The notes under the pieces: generated by a model
Told to the model about the DNA's origin: nothing
Database searches by the model: none
Seen by the model: the letters and a program-made list of their open reading frames with translations, nothing else
Part shown: positions 17,701 through 25,708 of the stretch, piece by piece
How positions within the stretch are numbered: position 1 is the stretch's first letter
Layout: every line of letters starts with the position of its first letter
Program-made: the position numbers and the translations under genes
From: Psychroserpens mesophilus
Lineage (GTDB): Bacteria > Bacteroidota > Bacteroidia > Flavobacteriales > Flavobacteriaceae
Reading direction: 5' to 3'
Length of the DNA: 64,000 nucleotides
NCBI RefSeq assembly: GCF_000826645.1
Contig: NZ_JXJP01000020.1
Location: 62,001-126,000 of the forward strand

Positions 17701-17990
17701 GGATTAGATTGTTGTATGGCAACTGCACCAATTGAGCTTGTCGTTTCTTTATCGAAAACAGGATTCCAGTTAATTCCACCAGAAGTGGATTTCCATAAAC
17801 CACCTGAAGCAGTTCCTACATACATAATGTCAGTATTTTTATGGACAACATCAATAGCTGTAACTCGACCAGACATACCACCTGGGCCAATATTACGAGG
17901 TTTCATGCTCTTGACTACATCCATAGAAAGTTCTTGAGCAAATAATGAAAAAGATGCTAAGAGCATCAGAAAGTAAAGTGTTTTTTTCAT
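14772..17990 (-). CDS. Secreted BNR/sortilin-like beta-propeller protein
   Basis: A 1072-residue protein with an N-terminal signal peptide (residues 1-18, ending FSLFAQ). It carries many BNR/Asp-box repeats (SxDxGxxW: for example SLDAGKTWE, TTDGGMSWT, SEDGGFNWE, STDKGQTWT, SIDAGNSWT), which form one or two seven-bladed propellers over residues ~25-730. A low-complexity Asp-rich stretch lies at about 805-825 and a helical C-terminal region at about 930-1060. Such proteins are often labelled glycosyl hydrolase or VPS10 domain proteins, but no catalytic residues can be assigned. It probably acts in the periplasm or outside the cell. It is unrelated to the flanking respiratory genes by any visible link. 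Confidence 0.8.
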   Translation of the reverse strand: MKKTLYFLMLLASFSLFAQELSMDVVKSMKPRNIGPGGMSGRVTAIDVVHKNTDIMYVGTASGGLWKSTSGGINWNPVFDKETTSSIGAVAIQQSNPSVIWVGTGEGNPRNSLNGGYGIYKSLDAGKTWELMGLEKTRHIHRVIIDPTNPDIVYVAAIGSPWGEHPERGVYKTTDGGMSWTKILFANNKTGAADLVMDPTNPNKLIAALWEHKRDPWFFNSGGEGSGLHITYDGGNSWKKITEKEGFPKGNLGRIGVAIAANKPNIVYALVEAKKNALYKSEDGGFNWEKVNDKSDIGNRPFYYSEIYVDPQNENRVYSIYTYVNVSEDGGKNFSQLMPAYGVSNGVHPDHHAWWIHPTNGNFMIDGNDGGMNITKDGGKNWRFIGNLPVAQFYHINVDNEIPYNVYGGMQDNGSWRGPAYVWRTQGIRNSYWQEISFGDGFDVVPDKDNTRFGWSMSQQGYVSRYDWQTGNNYTVRPTHPDPEVQLRFNWNAAINIDPFDNNTLYFGSQFVHKSTDKGQTWTVISGDLTTNDPEKLKQNESGGLTMDATGAENHCSILVIEPSPLERNMFWVGTDDGKVHYTQNGGQTYTDVTKNIKGLPSGSWIPQIKASNKNKGEALLIANDYRRFNYTPYAYRTKDYGKTWQRIIDATDVKSYTLSIVEDPVEKNLLFLGTDDGLYISIDAGNSWTKWTQGFPTVSVKDLVIHPREHDLIIGTFGRAAWVLDDIRPLREIAKNKEIINQKLELFTPPTAYQAAYQQPTGSRFGADAMYHGENRDNGAIFSYFVKIDETKKEEQTADDDKTSDDDDDTNDVIDESKVKWDSLTMKIYDQERLIRTLKTKTPDATGIYKWSWNMDEAGVLSPSRTLRKQTREPSGVSVKPGTYKVVLHYGDLTSEEMITIVSDPRLEVSQSNINEVYNASKRLEKMEQTCSDAVKQLVESKEIAHKYKEELSKLDKAQYKDDIKASKEVIKNIDNLIDLYLGKQDERQGITNTSVVSVIDRLDIANWYVGSRQNGLTTTENTLLKHAEDAVNDALKKTNTFFNDTWKAYQNQIQALQTNPFKEINTFKLD

Positions 17991-18134
17991 GCCTAAAACG
18001 TTAGCGAATTTTTAAAGTTGCATAAAGATAATCAAAAGTTTTTGGGTGTATATTTTACTTACCAATCTTAAAATACTTTTAACAATTATAGGTTACAAAA
18101 ATGTATTATTGTTTAAATAAGACAAAATTACCCG

Positions 18135-18182
18135 AAATATGATAATTATCATATTTTTTGCAGCTTTTGATCCATACTTTTG
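18135..18182 (+). promoter_or_regulatory. FNR-type promoter of the nos operon
   Basis: Positions 18135-18156 form a 22-bp perfect palindrome with core ATGATAATTATCAT (18139-18152). A perfect -7 element TACTTTTG is at 18175-18182. The operator centre lies 33 bp before the -7 centre, exactly as at ccoS, and the predicted start of transcription is near 18187. This is the strongest operator in the window. Confidence 0.85.
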
Positions 18183-18202
18183 TTTCATAAAATCCAATAA
18201 AA

Positions 18203-18703
18203 ATGAAAATAACACTAAAACTCATGACCGTATTATTTGTAACACTACTATTAAGTTGTGGAGGCAAAGAAGAAAAGAAAAAAGAGCCTATCTCTTATGG
18301 TAGAAAAGAAGCTCCAGTAAAAACAGAGACACCTAAGGGAACTACAACACCAGCGTCCAAAAGAATAGACTTGACTAATAAAGGTGTTGGTCCTATTTCA
18401 TCTGTAACATTAGAACCACAAATTGACCAAAATATGGCTACTAAAGGCGCTGAAGTTTTTAAAAACATGTGCACTGCATGTCATAGAACAGACAAGAAAT
18501 TTATAGGACCACCACCAACGGGAATTTTGGAGCGTAGAACGCCGGAATGGGTTATGAATATGATTTTAGATCCAGAAGGGATGGTTAAAAATGATCCTTT
18601 AGCAAAAGAATTATTAATGGAGTTTAATGGTTCACCAATGGCTAATCAAAATCTTACAGAAGAGGAAGCAAGATCTGTGCTAGAATATTTTAGAACACTA
18701 TAA
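18203..18703 (+). CDS. Mono-heme c-type cytochrome lipoprotein of the nos operon
   Basis: A 166-residue lipoprotein. The signal ends in LLLSC (C19), followed by a Lys/Pro/Thr-rich linker to about residue 75. One cytochrome c domain has CTACH at 90-94, and possible axial Met residues lie in the C-terminal part (NGSPMANQNLTEEE). It is the first gene of the nos operon, 9 bp before the fasciclin gene. Bacteroidota nos clusters lack NosR, and a cytochrome c such as this is the likely electron donor to NosZ. The donor role is inferred from position. Confidence 0.88.
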   Translation: MKITLKLMTVLFVTLLLSCGGKEEKKKEPISYGRKEAPVKTETPKGTTTPASKRIDLTNKGVGPISSVTLEPQIDQNMATKGAEVFKNMCTACHRTDKKFIGPPPTGILERRTPEWVMNMILDPEGMVKNDPLAKELLMEFNGSPMANQNLTEEEARSVLEYFRTL

Positions 18704-18712
18704 AAACCAATT

Positions 18713-19294
18713 ATGAAAACAACCAAAACAATCATTTTAGTTTTTACACTTATGGCATTTATATGGTCGTGCAAAAACGACAACAAAGAAAATGCCTCAA
18801 CGAGCCCTACAGCTTCAGAACAAGAATCTGTATCTAATGAAAAAACAGGACAAGCCTTTATAGAGGATGATGAAGGGAAACCAACAGTGTTAAATATAGC
18901 AATTGGATCTAAAGATCACACAACATTAGTGGCAGCAGTACAAGCCGCCAGTCTTGAAAATGCTTTAGTTAATGCTGGTCCATTGATGGTTTTTGCTCCA
19001 ACTAATGAAGCATTTGCTGCTTTACCTGAAGGGACTGTTGACAATTTATTGAAACCTGAAAACAAAGACGCATTAGCTAACATCTTAAAGTATCATGTAA
19101 CTCCAGGGAACTATTCCAAAGAATTTTTGACCAAATTTAAAAAATTAGGTCAAGCAAACAATCAATATGTCATGGTGGAAGTTGTCGATGGTGAACCTAT
19201 GATTGGAGGTGCTAAAATACTTGCCAGTGTGAAAGCAGGTAATGGAATTGTACATGTTATTGATAAGGTATTATTACCTCCAACAGAAGAATAA
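18713..19294 (+). CDS. Fasciclin (FAS1) domain lipoprotein
   Basis: A 193-residue lipoprotein with signal ending AFIWSC (about C20), a low-complexity linker, and one FAS1 domain (about 58-190). The domain has the usual motifs AGPLMVFAPTNEAFAALP, ILKYHVTPG and GNGIVHVIDKVLLP. FAS1 domains usually mediate binding between proteins or to surfaces. Its place between the cytochrome and nosZ, with gaps of 9 and 26 bp, suggests a structural or docking role at the outer face of the membrane. No enzyme activity is implied. Confidence 0.88.
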   Translation: MKTTKTIILVFTLMAFIWSCKNDNKENASTSPTASEQESVSNEKTGQAFIEDDEGKPTVLNIAIGSKDHTTLVAAVQAASLENALVNAGPLMVFAPTNEAFAALPEGTVDNLLKPENKDALANILKYHVTPGNYSKEFLTKFKKLGQANNQYVMVEVVDGEPMIGGAKILASVKAGNGIVHVIDKVLLPPTEE

Positions 19295-19320
19295 AAACAC
19301 TAATTTAAATTTATAAACTA

Positions 19321-21291
19321 ATGAAGAATGTAATCAAATCAACTCTAGCAATCCTAACTGTTTTTGCTGTAATTACGAGTTGTAATAATTCAAAAACATC
19401 CAATAACAAATCAGGTGCACTGGCAAGTAATGTCGCAGAGAAAGTGTATGTAGCTCCTGGCGAACATGACGAGTTTTATGCATTTATATCAGGTGGATAT
19501 AGTGGTAATTTAACTGTGTATGGATTGCCATCAGGAAGAATGTTTAAAGAAATTCCTGTATTCTCTCAATTTCCAACTTCTGGTTACGGTTATTCTGAAG
19601 AAACAAAACCAATGCTAAATACATCTCACGGATTTATTCCTTGGGGAGATTCGCATCATCCAGACATTTCACAGACTAATGGAGAAATAGATGGTCGTTT
19701 TATTTTTATAAATGAAAATAATACACCAAGAATCGCTAAGATTGATTTAAAAACCTTTGAGACCACTGAAATTATTGAAGTTCCAAATAGTGCTGGTAAT
19801 CACAGTTCTTCTTTTGTAACAGAAAACACAGAATATGTTGTGGCAGGTACGCGCTTTTCAGTGCCAATTCCGCAACGTGATATGCCAATTAAGGATTATA
19901 AAGGTAATTTTAAAGGCGCGTTATCGTTTATTAGCGTAGAGCCAGAGCATGGTCATATGGATATAAAATTTCAAGTGCTTATGCCAGGTTTTAACTATGA
20001 TTTAGCGCATCCAGGACGTGGCGCTTCTCATGGTTGGTTTTTCTTCTCCACATATAATTCAGAAGAAGCAAGTACATTATTAGAGGTAAATGCATCTCAA
20101 AATGATAAAGATTTTATTGCAGCCGTAAACTGGAAAAAAATTGAAGAGTACGTCAATAATGGAGGTGGAACTATGATGCCAGCAGATTACGCACACAATG
20201 TTTATGATGAGGCTACACACTCTGCAACATCTACGATGATCAAAGAAGTGCTTGTGGTTAATCCTTCTGAAGTTCCTGGTGCCGTTTACTTACTACCAAC
20301 ACCTAAATCACCTCATGGATGTGATGTTGATCCTTCAGGTGAATACATTATTGGTAACGGTAAGTTATCAGCAAATTTAACAGTGCATTCATTTACTAAA
20401 ATGCTAGACGCAATTAAAAATGAAAAGTTTGATGGAGATGCTTACGGCATACCTATCTTAAAATTTGAAGATGTTCTAGCAGGTTCTGTTGAGCAACCAG
20501 GCTTAGGACCTTTGCATACTGAATTCGATGATAAAGGAAACGCGTATACTACGTTCTTTATTTCTTCAGAAGTTGTAAAATGGAAGCTTGGTACATGGGA
20601 AGTGTTAGACAGACAACCTACCTACTACTCTGTAGGTCACTTGACAATTCCTGGTGGAAACTCTAGAAAACCTCAAGGTAAGTATATGTTTGCGATGAAT
20701 AAAATCACAAAAGATCGTTATTTACCAACAGGTCCAGAATTAGAACATTCAGCCCAGTTATATGATATTTCAGGAGATAAAATGGAATTACTTTTAGATT
20801 TTCCTACACATGGTGAGCCTCACTATGCAGCAGCAATGCGCGCAGATATCATAAAAGAACGTTCTCAAAAAATATATAATTTAGAAGATAATAAACATCC
20901 ATATGCTGCAAAATCTGATGCCGAGAGTAGAGTGGTTCGAAAAGGTAATGAAGTACATATTTATATGTCAACAATAAGAAGTCACTTCTCACCAGATAAT
21001 ATTGAAGGTGTTAAACTGGGAGATAAAGTGTTTTTCCACGTGACTAATTTGGAGCAAGATTTTGATGTGCCTCACGGATTTGCTGTCTTAGGTCAAAATA
21101 CATCTGAATTATTAATCATGCCAGGACAAACGAAAACCTCGGTATGGGAACCTACGAAAGTTGGTGTATGGCCATTTTATTGTACAGATTTCTGTTCAGC
21201 ACTACACCAGGAAATGCAAGGTTACATTAGAGTTTCTTCTGCCAATAGCGATACACCACTTAAATGGTCGCTGGGAGAGGATATTGAATAA
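19321..21291 (+). CDS. nosZ: Nitrous oxide reductase, clade II (Sec-type, lipoprotein)
   Basis: A 656-residue enzyme that reduces N2O to N2. The N-terminus is a Sec lipoprotein signal (AVITSC, C21), not the twin-arginine signal of clade I. The seven-bladed propeller holds histidines for the CuZ cluster, including the DSHHPD pair H112/H113 and later ADYAHN, PHGCDVDP, GPLHTE and GEPHYA motifs. The C-terminal cupredoxin domain has the CuA motif C621-x3-C625-x3-H629-x2-M632. All key ligands are present, so it should be functional. A terminator-like hairpin follows, which may reduce expression of the downstream maturation genes. Confidence 0.97.
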   Translation: MKNVIKSTLAILTVFAVITSCNNSKTSNNKSGALASNVAEKVYVAPGEHDEFYAFISGGYSGNLTVYGLPSGRMFKEIPVFSQFPTSGYGYSEETKPMLNTSHGFIPWGDSHHPDISQTNGEIDGRFIFINENNTPRIAKIDLKTFETTEIIEVPNSAGNHSSSFVTENTEYVVAGTRFSVPIPQRDMPIKDYKGNFKGALSFISVEPEHGHMDIKFQVLMPGFNYDLAHPGRGASHGWFFFSTYNSEEASTLLEVNASQNDKDFIAAVNWKKIEEYVNNGGGTMMPADYAHNVYDEATHSATSTMIKEVLVVNPSEVPGAVYLLPTPKSPHGCDVDPSGEYIIGNGKLSANLTVHSFTKMLDAIKNEKFDGDAYGIPILKFEDVLAGSVEQPGLGPLHTEFDDKGNAYTTFFISSEVVKWKLGTWEVLDRQPTYYSVGHLTIPGGNSRKPQGKYMFAMNKITKDRYLPTGPELEHSAQLYDISGDKMELLLDFPTHGEPHYAAAMRADIIKERSQKIYNLEDNKHPYAAKSDAESRVVRKGNEVHIYMSTIRSHFSPDNIEGVKLGDKVFFHVTNLEQDFDVPHGFAVLGQNTSELLIMPGQTKTSVWEPTKVGVWPFYCTDFCSALHQEMQGYIRVSSANSDTPLKWSLGEDIE

Positions 21292-21333
21292 ACAATCTAG
21301 GAAAATTTTGTTTTAGTGTTTATTTTCCTATAA

Positions 21334-21372
21334 AAAGGCGAGGGTCAATTATTCGCTCTCGCCTTTCTTTTT
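21334..21372 (+). terminator. Intrinsic terminator or attenuator after nosZ
   Basis: The stem AAAGGCGAG (21334-21342) pairs with CTCGCCTTT (21358-21366) around a 15-nt loop, followed by CTTTTT. Because maturation genes continue on the same strand 39 bp past the hairpin's right arm (right arm ends 21366, next ATG 21405), partial read-through is likely. Confidence 0.75.
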
Positions 21373-21404
21373 AAAACACTAAAAAATCACTAAAAATTTT
21401 AAAG

Positions 21405-22004
21405 ATGAAAAAGTCAAACATCATCATGCTGCTTGCAGCGATTCTACCCTTGGGATTATTTTTGTTTCCACTATGGAAAATCACCCTAGAAGCGCCTCAG
21501 TATCCGACACCTTTGGGAATGTATATACATATCAATGACTTTTCTGATGCCAATCCGCATGATATCAAAAATATAAATTTGATGAATCATTATGTGGGCA
21601 TGAAATATATACCAGATGCTATTCCTGAGTTTAAAATTTTTCCATTAGGCATAATAATCACAAGTGTTATTGGTCTTCTAATTGCATTCAAAGGAAATTA
21701 CAAATGGTTTTTAGGTTGGTTTATATTAATGATTGTTTTGAGTTCAGCAGGAATGTACGACTTTTACTTATGGGAACATGATTATGGTCACAATCTAGAT
21801 CCTAAAGCTATTATGAAATTTACCAATCCAGATGGTACGCAAATGGGCTTTCAACCACCACTTTTTGGAAGTAGAGATATTTTAAACTTTAGAGCGCATT
21901 CCTATCCACAATTAGGTGCTTTATTCCTAACTTTAGGAATTGCTATGGGATTTATAGCTTACTTACTTGGAAAGAAAAATCATAAAACGTCTCAGGTTAC
22001 TTAG
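21405..22004 (+). CDS. Conserved nos-cluster membrane protein
   Basis: A 199-residue protein with hydrophobic segments at about 6-24, 82-98, 105-122 and 169-189, and a large extracytoplasmic loop between the first two. It is rich in His, Met and aromatic residues (MYIHINDFSD, LWEHDYGHN, MNHYVGMKY). It lies between nosZ and nosL, a position often filled by an uncharacterised membrane protein in clade II nos clusters. A role in copper handling or electron transfer to NosZ is possible, but no cofactor motif is clear. Function is unknown. Confidence 0.7.
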   Translation: MKKSNIIMLLAAILPLGLFLFPLWKITLEAPQYPTPLGMYIHINDFSDANPHDIKNINLMNHYVGMKYIPDAIPEFKIFPLGIIITSVIGLLIAFKGNYKWFLGWFILMIVLSSAGMYDFYLWEHDYGHNLDPKAIMKFTNPDGTQMGFQPPLFGSRDILNFRAHSYPQLGALFLTLGIAMGFIAYLLGKKNHKTSQVT

Positions 22005-22034
22005 CTGCCATCAAAACACTAAAACACTAAAATC

Positions 22035-22472
22035 ATGCAAATACTCAAACATTATTCATTTATTGCATTGCTATGGCTTTTATTTAGCTGTAATGTATCA
22101 CCAAAACCCATAGATTATGGTAGTGATGGTTGCCATTATTGTAAGATGACCATTGTAGATAAAGTCCATGCAGCCGAAATTGTAACTCTAAAAGGTAAAG
22201 TTTATAAATTTGATGCAACCGAATGTATGATTAATTTTATGGAAGAGTTTGAAACTTCCGAAATCGCGTTGTATTTATCTAACAATTATACTGAGCCTGA
22301 AACATTAATTGATGCTACCAAAGCGACATTCTTGATTAGTAAAAATATTCCAAGTCCGATGGGAGCGTTTTTATCAGCCTTTAAATCTAAATCTGAAGCG
22401 AAAAAAATACAGTCTCAAAAAGGTGGTAACTTATATACATGGAACGAATTACTAGCACATTTTAAAGACTAG
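22035..22472 (+). CDS. nosL: Copper chaperone lipoprotein NosL
   Basis: A 145-residue lipoprotein (signal ending LLFSC, C19) with the NosL copper-binding motif CHYCKM (C33, C36, M38) after a DYG motif, then the KVYKFDATECMINF segment. NosL supplies Cu(I) to NosZ through the NosDFY complex at the outer face of the membrane. It is followed 4 bp later by nosD. Confidence 0.93.
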   Translation: MQILKHYSFIALLWLLFSCNVSPKPIDYGSDGCHYCKMTIVDKVHAAEIVTLKGKVYKFDATECMINFMEEFETSEIALYLSNNYTEPETLIDATKATFLISKNIPSPMGAFLSAFKSKSEAKKIQSQKGGNLYTWNELLAHFKD

Positions 22473-22476
22473 TAAT

Positions 22477-23712
22477 ATGAAAACGAGATTCACTCTTTTC
22501 TTGGTCATTTTAATGACCAGCACCACTTATGCATCTCCATTAGAAGTTTGTAAACGTTGTCCTGTTTCCACATTAGAGGAAGCGATAAGTCAATCAAAAG
22601 ATTTTGACACGATAGTCGTTAAAAAAGGAACTTATAAAGAACATGCTATTTTGGTGAATAAACCATTGACTATCATTGGTGAAAATTATCCAGTTATTGA
22701 TGGCGAATTAAAAGGTGAAATTATAACTATTACAGCTGATAATGTTACAGTCGATGGTTTATTTATCATTAACGTTGGTACCAGTTATACTGAAGACTTT
22801 GCAGCTATTCGAGTGAAAAAAAGTAAACATTTTCTAATCCAAAATTTAGTTTTAGAAAAGTTGTTCTTCGGAATATATATTGAAAAATCAAGTTACGGAA
22901 AAATCTTTCACAATAAAGTTATTGGTGATGCTGTTGAAGAGTATAACTCTGGAAATGGCATACAATTATGGTATAGTAATCATATCGAAATTGAACATAA
23001 TTATGTAGAGCATGTTCGTGATGGCATATATTTAGAATTTTCTGATGACTGTATCATCAAAAATAATGTGAGTGCTTTAAATATTAGATATGGACTTCAT
23101 TTTATGTTTTCAAACGATGATACGTATCAAGACAATACGTTCGAAAATAATGGCGCAGGAGTTGCTGTGATGTTTTCTAAAAAAATTAAAATGTATAACA
23201 ATATTTTTAAAGAAAACTGGGGAACAGCTTCCTATGGGATGTTATTGAAAGAGATCAACGATGCTGAAATTATTGGCAATACGTTTGAAGATAATACCAT
23301 CGCAATTAATATTGAAGGTTCTAACCGAATCATCTATAAACATAACAATTTCATGAATAATGGTTGGGCAATTAAAGTGAAAGGTGCTTGTTATACCAAT
23401 ACATTTGTAGAAAACAATTTCTTATATAATTCATTTGATATTGCCTACAATAGTAAGATTAATGACAACAAATTTGATCGTAATTACTGGAGCAGTTACA
23501 CAGGTTATGACTTGGATAAAGATGGAGTAGGAGATGTGCCTTATCGTCCTGTAAAACTGTTTTCCTATATCGTAAATCGCACACCAGAAACGATCATTTT
23601 ATTACGTAGTATGTTTATAGATATAATTGATTTTTCTGAAAAAGTTTCACCTGTGTTTACGCCAGATAATCTATTGGATGCTAATCCTCTAACAAAACAA
23701 ATCAAATGGTAA
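22477..23712 (+). CDS. nosD: Copper-binding periplasmic protein NosD
   Basis: A 411-residue protein with a signal peptide (1-19, ending TYASP) and a right-handed beta-helix of PbH1 repeats spanning most of the chain. Typical NosD motifs include the GNGIQLWYSNHIEIEHN region and a C-terminal FDRNYWSSYTGYDLDKDGVGDVPYRP motif (split here as NYWSSYTGYDLDKDG and VGDVPYRP). NosD receives copper from NosL and works with the NosFY transporter. The end overlaps nosF by 7 bp. Confidence 0.94.
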   Translation: MKTRFTLFLVILMTSTTYASPLEVCKRCPVSTLEEAISQSKDFDTIVVKKGTYKEHAILVNKPLTIIGENYPVIDGELKGEIITITADNVTVDGLFIINVGTSYTEDFAAIRVKKSKHFLIQNLVLEKLFFGIYIEKSSYGKIFHNKVIGDAVEEYNSGNGIQLWYSNHIEIEHNYVEHVRDGIYLEFSDDCIIKNNVSALNIRYGLHFMFSNDDTYQDNTFENNGAGVAVMFSKKIKMYNNIFKENWGTASYGMLLKEINDAEIIGNTFEDNTIAINIEGSNRIIYKHNNFMNNGWAIKVKGACYTNTFVENNFLYNSFDIAYNSKINDNKFDRNYWSSYTGYDLDKDGVGDVPYRPVKLFSYIVNRTPETIILLRSMFIDIIDFSEKVSPVFTPDNLLDANPLTKQIKW

Positions 23713-24413
23713 GTATTGAAGGTTTATATAAAAAATTTGGAAAAAACCATGTATTAAGTGGTTTGGATCTCAACATAAATAATGGTGGAATTTTTGCAGT
23801 TCTTGGTCCGAACGGATCTGGTAAAACAACATTAATAAAGTCTATTTTAGGGATGGTTATTCCCGATAAAGGTGTCATTCATGTGCTGGGTGAAAATATC
23901 AAGAAAAACCCTGAATATCGTCATAAAATTGATTATCTCCCACAGATTGCTAATTTCCCTAGTAATCTAAAAGTTAAGGAATTAATTAAGATGATTAAAG
24001 ATTTGCGTCAATATACAAATGAGGAAGATCGTTTAATCGAACTTTTTAAACTAACACCTTTTTTAGATAAAAAACTAGGTAACCTTTCAGGAGGTACGAA
24101 GCAAAAAGTAAATATCGTTTTAACCTTCATGTTTAATAGTCCGTTAATAATTTTAGATGAACCAACCACAGGACTCGATCCCATTTCATTAATACGCTTA
24201 AAAGATTTAATCCAAACCGAAAAAGCTAAAGGAAAAACAATTTTAATTACGTCTCATATTATGAGTTTTGTAGAAGAAGTTTCAGATGAAATTGTCTTTT
24301 TACTAGAAGGTAAAATTTACTTTAAAGGCTCAATTTCAGAATTAAAAACCAAGACCAATCAGCCAGATTTTGAACATGCTATAGCGTCTATATTAACCGA
24401 CAACCATGCTTAA
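23706..24413 (+). CDS. nosF: ABC transporter ATP-binding protein NosF
   Basis: A 235-residue ATPase with Walker A GPNGSGKTT near residues 34-42, signature LSGGTKQKV near 126-134 and Walker B LIILDEPTTGLDP near 146-158. It pairs with NosY and NosD to drive copper site assembly in NosZ. Overlaps on both sides (7 bp with nosD, 8 bp with nosY) indicate translational coupling. Confidence 0.94.
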   Translation: MVSIEGLYKKFGKNHVLSGLDLNINNGGIFAVLGPNGSGKTTLIKSILGMVIPDKGVIHVLGENIKKNPEYRHKIDYLPQIANFPSNLKVKELIKMIKDLRQYTNEEDRLIELFKLTPFLDKKLGNLSGGTKQKVNIVLTFMFNSPLIILDEPTTGLDPISLIRLKDLIQTEKAKGKTILITSHIMSFVEEVSDEIVFLLEGKIYFKGSISELKTKTNQPDFEHAIASILTDNHA

Positions 24414-25188
24414 AATACTAAAATATAGTTTTTTCGATTTAATGCGAAGCCGCTGGAGTTACGTCTATTTTGCATTCTATTTATTGTTAGGTATTGTACT
24501 TTTGTTCTTAAATAATGATTTATCTAAAGCAGTCATTACATTGATGAATGTCATAATTGTATTAGTGCCATTAATAGGTACCATTTTTGGTGTGATGTAT
24601 TATTATAATTCTAAAGAATTTACAGAATTACTTTTAGCACAACCCTTAAAACGGTCGTCTATATTTCTCGGGCAATATTTGGGTGTGGCCTTATCACTCT
24701 CTATTAGTTTGATTTTGGGTCTAGGAATCCCGTTTGTGTTTTATGGTTTATTTGAGAGTAGTGCGATCTGGGATTTTTCACTTTTACTTATCACAGGAAC
24801 ATTTTTGACCTTAATTTTTACAGCTTTAGCCTTCAACATTGCGTTGTCAAACGAAAATAAAATTAAAGGATTTGGTTATGCCATCTTGCTTTGGTTGTTT
24901 TTAGCAATTATATATGATGGTTTGTTTTTAATGACATTAATTATGTTTGAAGAATACCCTTTAGATAAATTGTCTTTGGTTGGAACCATGCTAAATCCCA
25001 TTGATTTATCTCGAACGCTCATCCTTTTAAAACTCGATATTTCAGCTTTATTGGGTTATACAGGAGCAGTTTTTAAGCAATTCTTCGGTACAAATTTCGG
25101 ACTAGTAATATCATTCGTGATGCTTACAATTTGGGTGATTTTGCCAGTTCTACGAATTGTATTTAAATCGAAAAAGAAAGATTTTTAA
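24406..25188 (+). CDS. nosY: ABC transporter permease NosY
   Basis: A 260-residue membrane protein with six hydrophobic helices and the ABC-2/NosY features NSKEFTELLLAQPLKRSS (about 68-85) and a C-terminal helix. It forms the membrane part of NosDFY. The next gene, a lipoprotein, starts 11 bp later, so the operon probably continues. Confidence 0.93.
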   Translation: MLKILKYSFFDLMRSRWSYVYFAFYLLLGIVLLFLNNDLSKAVITLMNVIIVLVPLIGTIFGVMYYYNSKEFTELLLAQPLKRSSIFLGQYLGVALSLSISLILGLGIPFVFYGLFESSAIWDFSLLLITGTFLTLIFTALAFNIALSNENKIKGFGYAILLWLFLAIIYDGLFLMTLIMFEEYPLDKLSLVGTMLNPIDLSRTLILLKLDISALLGYTGAVFKQFFGTNFGLVISFVMLTIWVILPVLRIVFKSKKKDF

Positions 25189-25199
25189 ATCCTTTTAAT

Positions 25200-25664
25200 A
25201 TGTTTAAAATGAATAAATATTTTGTGATTCTAGTTCTATTCAGTACAGTTGTAAGCTGTAAATCTGAATCAAAGCAAACGACTTCTAATCAGGATGCTGT
25301 AAAAGAAACCATTTCAATTGTTGATACGTTGCCTCTTAAATTAAATGTAAACAAAAAATGGATTGCGAATGTTGAAACTCATAAAGGTGTATCTAAGATG
25401 GATTCAATTTTGTCATCATTTAAGAGTAATTCAAAAAAAGATTATAAAGTATTAGGTGATCTCCTTTCGAAACAAACAAGTTATATTATTCAAAACTGTA
25501 GCATGACTGGAGAACCACACGACCAGTTACATGTGGTTTTAATTCCTATGCTTGATGAAATTTCAATATTGAGAGAAGAAAACAACGAGGTTAAAGCAGA
25601 GTTGTCAATTACTAATTTGGAAGCATTAATTAAAGCTTATTTTAAGTTTTTTGAAGAAAGATAA
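25200..25664 (+). CDS. Lipoprotein with Cys-Met-His-His segment, nos-linked
   Basis: A 154-residue lipoprotein. The signal ends VVSC (C20, or C17 if translation starts at the ATG at 25209). The mature part is mainly helical. The segment NCSMTGEPHDQLHVVLIPM (about 100-118) puts Cys, Met and two His close together, an arrangement that suits copper binding. Similar C-x-M-x4-H-x3-H segments occur in copper-linked lipoproteins of Bacteroidota, from memory. No catalytic domain is recognised. Position directly after nosY supports a copper-related role, by inference. Confidence 0.65.
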   Translation: MFKMNKYFVILVLFSTVVSCKSESKQTTSNQDAVKETISIVDTLPLKLNVNKKWIANVETHKGVSKMDSILSSFKSNSKKDYKVLGDLLSKQTSYIIQNCSMTGEPHDQLHVVLIPMLDEISILREENNEVKAELSITNLEALIKAYFKFFEER

Positions 25665-25708
25665 TAGTCATCTTTTATGTCTCATCTTAGGTTTAGATTT
25701 GTTACACT

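Noticed and set aside
21367-21405. A second promoter between nosZ and the downstream genes
   Set aside because: The short A-rich stretch has ACTAAAA repeats but no TAnnTTTG element with a -33 partner, so I did not call a promoter.
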